Source of the DNA: Dickeya lacustris
GTDB taxonomy: Bacteria > Pseudomonadota > Gammaproteobacteria > Enterobacterales > Enterobacteriaceae
NCBI RefSeq assembly: GCF_029635795.1
Contig: NZ_CP114280.1
Location: 3,348,001 to 3,412,000 of the forward strand
Length of the DNA: 64,000 nt
Reading direction: 5' to 3'
The notes beneath the pieces were generated by a model, which made no database searches, was not told where the DNA came from, and saw only the letters and a program-made list of their open reading frames with translations. Made by a program: the position numbers and the translations under genes. This document shows, piece by piece, positions 57,540 through 64,000 of the stretch (the first letter of the stretch is position 1; each line of letters opens with the position of its first letter).

Positions 57540-58862
57540 TTACGGCTGTTCGGGATGGGCTTCTGCGTTGGCGGTCGTCTTTTCTTCCAGCCGAGTGACC
57601 AGTAACTGATCGATTTTATAGCTGTCGATATCCACCACTTCGAATTTATACCCGGCATAGCGCACGAAATCGGTACGCTTGGGGATTTTACGCAGTGTGT
57701 ACATCATAAAGCCGCCAATGGTTTCGTAATTATCTGAATGCGGAAACTCATCAATGCCCAGCGCGCGCATCACATCGTCAATCGGCGTGCCGCCTTCAAT
57801 CAACCATGAGTTTTCATCGCGGGCGACAATTTGCTCTTCCAGCCCCTGGCCAACCAGGTCGCCCATCAATGTGGTCATCACGTCGTTTAACGTGATAATC
57901 CCGACGACCAACGCATATTCGTTCAGGATAACGGCAAAGTCTTCACCGGCGGTCTTGAAACTCTCCAGCGCTTCAGAAAGCGTCAGGGTATCCGGCACTA
58001 TCAACGCCGGGCGGATTTGCACGCCGCTGGTCAACTCAAGGCTTTGATTACCCAGCACCCGGTTGAGCAGGTCTTTCGAGTCAACATAACCGACTATCTG
58101 GTCGATAGTGCCATTACAGACCAGAAACTTAGAGTGCGGCTGGTGGGCGATTTTCTCTTTGATGCTGCTTTCATTTTCCTTGAGATCAAAGTAGACCACA
58201 CTTTCACGCGACGTCATGGACGATGGCACGGTACGTGATTCGAGTTCAAACACGTTTTCGATAAGCTCATGCTCTTGCTTGCGCAGCACACCAGCCAAGG
58301 CACCGGCTTCCACCACGGCGTAAATGTCGTCTGACGTGATGTCCTCTTTACGCACCATCGGCAGTTTCAACAGACGGAAAATCAGGTTGGCCAGGCCATT
58401 AAAGAACCAGACCAACGGGCGAAACACCAGCAGACAGAAACGCATGGGGTTGATAATCCGAACGGCGATCGCTTCTGGAGCAATCATACCCATGCGCTTC
58501 GGCGTCAGATCGCCGAACAGAATGAACAGGCTGGTAACAAGCACAAACGAGCAGATAAAACTGGCTCGAGCCAGCATGTCTTCAGGCAGAAAGCGGGAGA
58601 ATAGCATCTCGAAATAGGGTGAAAAGGCGGCATCGCCGATGATACCGGCCAAAATCGCCACGGCATTCAGCCCGATTTGAATAACGGTGAAGAAAATGCC
58701 CGGCGTTTCCTGAAATTTCAGCACCAGCGCGGCGTTCAAATCGCCCTCGTCAGCCATCAATTTGAGCTTTATCTTGCGTGATGCAGCCAAAGAAATTTCA
58801 GATAGTGAGAAAAACGCACTGATGGCGATAAGACATAAAATAATTAACAGACTGTTTAACAT
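57540..58862 (-). CDS. paeA: Polyamine exporter PaeA (YtfL), CNNM/CorC family
   Basis: 440 aa. An N-terminal CNNM membrane domain (four segments within ~1-180, starting MLNSLLIILCLIAISAFFSLSE) is followed by a CBS pair (about 200-330; SMTSRESVVYFDL and EALESFKTAGEDFAVILNEY) and a CorC/HlyC C-terminal domain (SWLIEGGTPIDDVMRALGI). E. coli YtfL was shown to export cadaverine and putrescine and renamed PaeA. Monocistronic and convergent with ytfK. Confidence 0.92.
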   Translation of the reverse strand: MLNSLLIILCLIAISAFFSLSEISLAASRKIKLKLMADEGDLNAALVLKFQETPGIFFTVIQIGLNAVAILAGIIGDAAFSPYFEMLFSRFLPEDMLARASFICSFVLVTSLFILFGDLTPKRMGMIAPEAIAVRIINPMRFCLLVFRPLVWFFNGLANLIFRLLKLPMVRKEDITSDDIYAVVEAGALAGVLRKQEHELIENVFELESRTVPSSMTSRESVVYFDLKENESSIKEKIAHQPHSKFLVCNGTIDQIVGYVDSKDLLNRVLGNQSLELTSGVQIRPALIVPDTLTLSEALESFKTAGEDFAVILNEYALVVGIITLNDVMTTLMGDLVGQGLEEQIVARDENSWLIEGGTPIDDVMRALGIDEFPHSDNYETIGGFMMYTLRKIPKRTDFVRYAGYKFEVVDIDSYKIDQLLVTRLEEKTTANAEAHPEQP

Positions 58863-58970
58863 AGTTTTTTCGCACAGTCGTCACGGACGGCGAACCTCTG
58901 AAAGGAAATAACAATTAAGCTTACAAGATGCGACGACCGGGCAGGCCTGGTCACGCACCCGATTGAACAC

Positions 58971-58994
58971 AAAAAAAGGGCCGTTAGTCGGCCC
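58971..58994 (-). terminator. Terminator of msrA
   Basis: On the minus strand GGGCCG pairs with CGGCCC (58978-58994, loop of five) and is followed by seven T (58971-58977). It lies about 70 bases after the msrA stop. Confidence 0.85.
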
Positions 58995-59062
58995 ATCGCG
59001 TACTCCAGTATAACAGGCATTAAATAATAGACACGGTAAACCCACCTGGGTAATGGCCGCCG

Positions 59063-59707
59063 TCAGGCTTCCTGCGGCGGCAGGCAGACGCCAATACCGC
59101 CAAGACCACAGTAGCCATGCGGATTCTTATGCAGATATTGCTGATGCTCATCCTCGGCATAATAAAACGGCCCGGCCTGGGCGATTTCGGTGGTAATCGC
59201 GCGCGTGTCACCGGCGGCGCGCATCGCCTGCTGAAAGCGTTGGTAACTCTCTGTGGCTGCCGCATCTTGTTGCGCGTTGACGACATAAATCGCTGAACGA
59301 TATTGGGTGCCGATATCATTACCCTGCCGCATTCCCTGCGCCGGGTCATGATGTTCCCAGAATAGCTGCAAGAGCTGCGTATAGCGGATAACCGCCGGGT
59401 CAAACACCACTCGTACCGCTTCGGCATGGCCGGTTTTCCCGCTGCATACTTCACGATAAGTGGGGTTCGGCGTGTAGCCGCCGCAGTATCCGCTGGCGGT
59501 GCTGTACACCCCCGCTTGCTGCCAAAAGAGACGCTCAACGCCCCAAAAGCAGCCCATCGCAAAAAACGCCACGTCCATGTTTTCTGGGACATGGGTCATG
59601 GAGTGGTGGTTGACGGCATGCAGGCGGGCAACCGGCATGGGTGTAGTCCGGCCAGCCAAGGCATCCGCCTGACTTATTTGTTGCGTTTTATCCACGTTGC
59701 TTATCAC
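59063..59707 (-). CDS. msrA: Peptide methionine-(S)-S-oxide reductase MsrA
   Basis: 214 aa (E. coli 212). The GTG at 59707 is chosen because AGGAG lies 6 bases upstream; an ATG at 59734 has no ribosome site. The catalytic cysteine is in [35 protein letters not shown] and the resolving Cys region [14 protein letters not shown] complete it. It reduces the S-form of methionine sulfoxide with thioredoxin. Divergent from tamA. Confidence 0.94.
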   Translation of the reverse strand: MISNVDKTQQISQADALAGRTTPMPVARLHAVNHHSMTHVPENMDVAFFAMGCFWGVERLFWQQAGVYSTASGYCGGYTPNPTYREVCSGKTGHAEAVRVVFDPAVIRYTQLLQLFWEHHDPAQGMRQGNDIGTQYRSAIYVVNAQQDAAATESYQRFQQAMRAAGDTRAITTEIAQAGPFYYAEDEHQQYLHKNPHGYCGLGGIGVCLPPQEA

Positions 59708-59778
59708 GTTTGGCTCCTGAATTTCACCCTGCATCTGACGTTTTCAGAGCATAACCGAGTTAATGTGTACGGCCTTTG

Positions 59779-59841
59779 TGGTGCAATAGCACAGCCGTAT
59801 GGTGCAATAATTCGGTAACACGGTGCAATAGCACAGTAATA
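59779..59841. repeat. 21-bp tandem array, 3 copies
   Basis: Units 59779-59799, 59800-59820 and 59821-59841 begin (T/C)GGTGCAATA; the first and third share AGCACAG. It lies in the 320-base msrA-tamA gap. Confidence 0.88.
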
Positions 59842-59908
59842 ACCCGGCAACATGACAAACCTGTGGCAGCGGCGATACGAGCGGCGTTGTCTGTATGCCT
59901 ATCACTAT

Positions 59909-59962
59909 CTATAGTTAACTATCTGACTATATTTAACAATATGACTATAGTTAACAATCTGA
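59909..59962. repeat. 18-bp tandem array, 3 copies
   Basis: CTATAGTTAACTATCTGA (59909-59926), CTATATTTAACAATATGA (59927-59944) and CTATAGTTAACAATCTGA (59945-59962). It ends 65 bases before the tamA start, in the likely promoter or leader. The rest of the gap shows no gene. Confidence 0.88.
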
Positions 59963-60027
59963 CAGCGAGATTTGTCTGTTGTTGATACAAAATCACGTCG
60001 ATTCTGCTGACGCTAACGGGACGTTAA

Positions 60028-61851
60028 GTGAAGGTACTCATCAGAATAAAGAACAACGTATTAGGTCAACGGTATGACGGTGCGGCCTGCCGGATGCGAG
60101 CGTTATTGCCACATCAACTGCGCCGAGGTGCGTTATGCGGCCTGATGTGGCTGCTGCTCTCCTCCACGGCGGGTGCGGCAGCGGTTCGCTTACAGCTCAT
60201 CGGGCTTGAGGGCGAGTTGCAAAAAAACGTGCAGGCACGGCTTTCAACCATCTCGCCGGATGAAGTCAATACGGACAGCCGTTTTCGCGCCCGTGTTGAT
60301 GAGTCGATTCGTCAAGGGCTGCGTGCGCTGGGCTACTACGAACCGCTCATCGATTTTGAGTTAATTCCCGCCGAAGGCCGTGGCAGCCCGGTGCTAAACG
60401 TCACCGTGAACCCTGGCGAGCCGGTAAAAATAGCCGGTTCCCGCATCGCCCTGCGCGGGCAGGCGCAGCAGGATGATGATTATCAGGCGCTAATCAGGAC
60501 TCGTCGCCCGGTGGTTGGCAGCGTGTTGAACCACGGCGAGTATGAAGATTTCAAAACCGAGCTCAATACGCTTTCCATGCGTAAAGGCTATTTTGACGGC
60601 CACTTCAAGCAACACCGGTTAAGCCTGATGCAGTCCACCCGGCAGGCCTGGTGGGATATCGATTACGACAGCGGCGAGCGTTACCGCTTCGGGCGCGTTG
60701 CATTTCAGGGGAGCCAAATTCGCGCGGATTACTTGCAAAATCTGGTGCCATTTCAGGAAGGCGATGCCTACTCTGCGGAGCGGCTGGGAGAGTTTAACCG
60801 GCGTTTATCTGCGACCGGCTGGTTCAACTCGGTGGTGGTTGCGCCGGATTTGGCTTCGGGTCGTCAGCACCATCAACTGGCGCTGGATGCGGTGGTCACG
60901 CCGCGCACCCGTAATAATGTGGAAACCGGCGTCGGTTATGCGACGGATGTCGGGCCTCGCCTGAAAACCACCTGGAATAAACCGTGGGTCAATAGCTATG
61001 GGCACAGCCTGACCAGTAGCCTTAGCGTGTCAGCGCCCGAGCAACAACTGGACTGGAGCTATAAAATCCCGCTGCTGAAAAACCCGCTGGAGCACTACTA
61101 TCTGGTGCAGGGGGGATTCAAGCGTGAAGACCTTAACGACACCCAATCCGACTCCACCTCCTTCACGCTGGCCCGCTACTGGGAGCTTTCCAGCGGCTGG
61201 CAGCGGGCGCTGAAGCTGCGCTGGGCGCTGGATCACTTTACTCAGGCCAATGTCACCCATACCACGATGTTGCTCTACCCTGGCATCAGTGTGAATCGCA
61301 CCCGTCAACGGGGCGGGCTGATGCCTGACTGGGGAGACACCCAACGCTATTCGATAGATGTGTCGAATACCCTGTGGGGCTCGGATATCGATTTTGCGGT
61401 ATTTCAGGCGCAAAACGCCTGGATTCGCACCATCGAGCAGAAACACCGATTCGTCGCGCGCGCCAATCTGGGCTGGATTGAAACCAGCCAGTTTTCCCGC
61501 GTGCCGCCGTCACTGCGCTTTTTTGCCGGTGGCGATCGCAGCATTCGCGGTTATAAATACAAATCCATCTCACCGCGTGACAGTGACGGCAAACTGACCG
61601 GAGCCACCAAGCTTGCCACCGGCTCGCTGGAGTACCAATACAATCTGAGCGGTAAGTGGTGGGGCGCGGTATTTGTCGATAGCGGCGAAGCGATTAATGA
61701 CCTGATGCAAACCCATGTCAAAACAGGCGCAGGCGTCGGTGTGCGCTGGGCGTCACCGGTGGGGCCGGTCAAATTGGATATCGCGCGGCCTGTTGGCGAT
61801 AGCGATAAACGCGGTGTGCAATTTTATATTGGGCTGGGGCCGGAGCTATGA
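60028..61851 (+). CDS. tamA: Translocation and assembly module subunit TamA
   Basis: 607 aa from a GTG; E. coli TamA is 577, so the ATG at 60094 ([22 protein letters not shown]) is an alternative that gives 585 aa and a better signal peptide (cleaved near GAAAVRLQ). Three POTRA domains precede a 16-strand Omp85 beta barrel, with [18 protein letters not shown] (strand 12 loop/L6-type RGY) and the end [11 protein letters not shown]. It inserts proteins in the outer membrane with TamB. Overlaps tamB by ATGA. Confidence 0.94.
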   Translation: MKVLIRIKNNVLGQRYDGAACRMRALLPHQLRRGALCGLMWLLLSSTAGAAAVRLQLIGLEGELQKNVQARLSTISPDEVNTDSRFRARVDESIRQGLRALGYYEPLIDFELIPAEGRGSPVLNVTVNPGEPVKIAGSRIALRGQAQQDDDYQALIRTRRPVVGSVLNHGEYEDFKTELNTLSMRKGYFDGHFKQHRLSLMQSTRQAWWDIDYDSGERYRFGRVAFQGSQIRADYLQNLVPFQEGDAYSAERLGEFNRRLSATGWFNSVVVAPDLASGRQHHQLALDAVVTPRTRNNVETGVGYATDVGPRLKTTWNKPWVNSYGHSLTSSLSVSAPEQQLDWSYKIPLLKNPLEHYYLVQGGFKREDLNDTQSDSTSFTLARYWELSSGWQRALKLRWALDHFTQANVTHTTMLLYPGISVNRTRQRGGLMPDWGDTQRYSIDVSNTLWGSDIDFAVFQAQNAWIRTIEQKHRFVARANLGWIETSQFSRVPPSLRFFAGGDRSIRGYKYKSISPRDSDGKLTGATKLATGSLEYQYNLSGKWWGAVFVDSGEAINDLMQTHVKTGAGVGVRWASPVGPVKLDIARPVGDSDKRGVQFYIGLGPEL

Positions 61852-64000
61852 GCAAAACAAAAGCCATTGCGCTTGGCCTGAGCGTATTATTCGTAACGGT
61901 GCTGCTGGCGCTGGCGTTACTGCTCAGTACGGCGACGGGGCTGCGCATTTTGCTGACGACGGCGACGCGCTGGGTGCCGGGCTTAACCATTGCCCAGATA
62001 GAGGGCGACTTAACCGCGCTGACATTACATGACGTCGGTTATCAGAGCGCCGGGGTTTCGGTGCAGGCGCAAAAGCTACATCTGGCCTTGCAGCCCGCTT
62101 GCCTGTGGCGCAGCCAGGTGTGTCTGGATGAGCTATCGCTACAGCGCCTTAATGTGCGCCTGGACAGTCGCCAGTTGCCGCCCGAACCTGCCGATACAGC
62201 GGCGTCAGTCGAGGAGGACCGCCGCGCGCCGGTAGCGATAGCGCTGCGCCATCTTAGCCTGACCGACAGCCAGATAGAGATTGATGGCACCACTCTGGCC
62301 CTGAGCGAGCTGCAAAGCGGCATACGCTGGCAGGGGAGAGCATTGACGCTGTCGCCGACCCAATTGAACGGATTGACCATCACCCTGCCACCGACACCGC
62401 CCTCTGCGCCGCCAACGGGCGAGGCGGCCGTTGCGTTGGCACAGCAATTGCGCACGCTGTTTTCCGCGCCGTTGCTGCCTGCTATGCCTGAATTTTCACT
62501 GCCGCTGGATCTCACCATTGATGACTTTCGCGGCGAAGACTGGCGGATTCAGGGAGCGTCGCCGCTGCGGATATCGAACGTGCAGCTACAGGCTCAGGCG
62601 CGCAAGCAGTCACTGGTGATTGCGCAATTGAAAGTTGTGCTCCCTCAGGGCGCGCTTTATGCGCAAGGCGAAATGCGTTTTGCCGATGACTGGCCGCTCT
62701 CGTTAAATGCCAACGCCACTCTGAGCGATGAAGCCCTTAACGGTGAGCGCATACGGTTGACGGCATCAGGCAGTCTGCGCCAGCAGTTACGGGTGATGAT
62801 GAATGTTTCAGGCCCGCAGCAGGCGCAACTGAGCCTTGAGACCTCTTTAGCCGAGGCCGGATTGCCATTTACTCTTAACCTCAGTAGCCCGCAGTTACGT
62901 TGGCCGCTAACCGGTGACGCGTTATATCAGCTAAAACAACTGCAACTCACGTTGGGTGGCCGGGCGACGGACTATGCGCTCTCGTTGCGTACCGATATCG
63001 CCGGGCAAGCGTTACCCCCGGCAACGCTGACGCTAGATGGCAACGGCAGCGAACAACAATTTACCCTCAGGCAACTGCAACTGTCGGCGCTGCAAGGCAC
63101 GGCAAACATCAGCGGACAACTGGAGTGGCCCGATGCGTTGCACTGGCGAACGGAGTGGGCTCTCAACGGCATTAATAGTGCACAGCAATGGCCACAATGG
63201 CCGATACGGCTGGATGGCGCATTAAGCGCACGCGGCAGCCTGTCGGCCACGCACTGGCAACTGGACGTACCGCAGTTAAACCTGCATGGGCAGTTGCGGC
63301 AACAGCGCGTGGCGCTAAAAGGGGCGCTACGTGGTGATGATAGCGGCCAGTGGTCGATACCCGAGGTCGTGGCAACGTGGGGGCGCAACCAACTCTCGTT
63401 GCAGGGCGGCATTGGCGAGCAATGGCAACTGGACGGTAAGGTAGATGCTCCGGCGCTTAACGGGTTACTGCCGGGATTGGCTGGCAAAATAACCGGTAAG
63501 GTGCGGCTGTTTGGTAAACGTGAGCAGCCGCATATGCAAACTGAGTTAAAGGCCAGCGGTTTGCGCTGGCAGCAACTGAGTGTCGGGCAACTCACGCTGA
63601 ATAGCGATGTACAGGCTGACCAGCAGGTGCGCGGCACGCTGGACTTGCAGGTGCAGCAACTGATACAGGATGAATGGCGACTGGCGTCGGTGAGTGTGCG
63701 GGCGGCGGGAGATGAAAATCAGCATCAGCTGCGGGTGATGGTGAACGGCGAGCCGTTGGGCGGGCAGGGATTACTGCGCGGTCATGTTGATAGAGCAACC
63801 CAACGCTGGCAGGGCGAACTGACGGATACCCGTTTGAGCACCCCGGTAGGCGAGTGGCGTCTTTCACCTTCGCTGTCTCTGGCGTATCAGGCGGCCACAC
63901 AAACGCTAACGCTGGGGGCGCATTGCTGGCGTCATTCTGATGCGGAACTGTGCGTGCCGCAGCCGATAGAGGCGGGGGCCAGCGGCAAAGCCAGTCTGGC
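61848..64000 (+). CDS. tamB: Translocation and assembly module subunit TamB, N-terminal part (cut by window end)
   Basis: Starts at the ATG overlapping the tamA stop and stays open to the right edge (~717 codons). Residues 1-30 are one membrane anchor ([22 protein letters not shown]), followed by the long beta-helical AsmA-like periplasmic part. The segment [28 protein letters not shown] at the edge matches E. coli TamB. TamB spans the periplasm, works with TamA and is linked to phospholipid transport to the outer membrane. The C-terminal DUF490 domain lies beyond the window. Confidence 0.93.
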   Translation, partial: MSKTKAIALGLSVLFVTVLLALALLLSTATGLRILLTTATRWVPGLTIAQIEGDLTALTLHDVGYQSAGVSVQAQKLHLALQPACLWRSQVCLDELSLQRLNVRLDSRQLPPEPADTAASVEEDRRAPVAIALRHLSLTDSQIEIDGTTLALSELQSGIRWQGRALTLSPTQLNGLTITLPPTPPSAPPTGEAAVALAQQLRTLFSAPLLPAMPEFSLPLDLTIDDFRGEDWRIQGASPLRISNVQLQAQARKQSLVIAQLKVVLPQGALYAQGEMRFADDWPLSLNANATLSDEALNGERIRLTASGSLRQQLRVMMNVSGPQQAQLSLETSLAEAGLPFTLNLSSPQLRWPLTGDALYQLKQLQLTLGGRATDYALSLRTDIAGQALPPATLTLDGNGSEQQFTLRQLQLSALQGTANISGQLEWPDALHWRTEWALNGINSAQQWPQWPIRLDGALSARGSLSATHWQLDVPQLNLHGQLRQQRVALKGALRGDDSGQWSIPEVVATWGRNQLSLQGGIGEQWQLDGKVDAPALNGLLPGLAGKITGKVRLFGKREQPHMQTELKASGLRWQQLSVGQLTLNSDVQADQQVRGTLDLQVQQLIQDEWRLASVSVRAAGDENQHQLRVMVNGEPLGGQGLLRGHVDRATQRWQGELTDTRLSTPVGEWRLSPSLSLAYQAATQTLTLGAHCWRHSDAELCVPQPIEAGASGKASL

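Overview
The window reads as the chromosome of a soft-rot enterobacterium of the Pectobacteriaceae, most like Dickeya. This is inferred from gene order, protein similarity recalled from E. coli and a fairly high GC content; no search was run. Most of the sequence is conserved enterobacterial backbone in recognisable blocks: dnaB-qorA-pspG-dusA (1-3.5 kb), lysR/lysA (9.9-12.2 kb), galR-omr-aas-lplT (19-24 kb), hemW-rdgB-yggU-yggT-proC-yggS-pilT (26.7-32 kb), nsrR-rnr-rlmB (38.3-42.3 kb), bsmA-like/yjfP/rpsF-priB-rpsR-rplI/ytfB/fklB (44.7-52.2 kb) and ytfE/cpdB/cysQ/ytfK/paeA/msrA/tamA/tamB (53-64 kb). dnaB and tamB are cut by the window ends.

Variable cargo sits between these blocks. There is a small secreted protein of unknown function (3.9 kb). 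A GntR-controlled ABC uptake operon carries a cytoplasmic alkaline-phosphatase-superfamily enzyme (4.3-9.9 kb), probably for an organophosphate or phosphonate. A lactose/cellobiose-type PTS with a GH1 phospho-beta-glucosidase and a LacI regulator (12.3-17.1 kb) is followed by a UxuR/ExuR-like regulator and an acetyltransferase. A hairpin-rich non-coding element lies at 18.7-19.0 kb. An AT-rich Eco29kI-type restriction-modification pair (24.1-25.9 kb) has its methyltransferase broken by a one-base frameshift. The signalling genes are a PAS-PAS-GGDEF-EAL protein (32-34 kb) and three chemoreceptors (36-38, 42-44 and 45-47 kb), one beside a cytosine-deaminase-family gene; two have good flagellar sigma-28 promoters.

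Regulatory sites visible directly include a sigma-54 promoter for pspG, an NsrR operator before ytfE (nsrR itself is in the window), repeated palindromes in the PTS divergent promoter, a single OmrA/OmrB small RNA between galR and aas, and a possible S6:S18-type leader before rpsF.

The most unusual property is spread over the whole window: at least 22 short imperfect tandem arrays with 9-21 bp units and 2-7 copies. Each has a different sequence. Most are intergenic, and three start at or in the 3' arm of a terminator. Others lie in frame inside rnr, yjfP, a DUF488 gene and dusA. They are not one dispersed repeat family but look like products of the same local duplication process. No tRNA, rRNA, insertion sequence, prophage or CRISPR array was seen.
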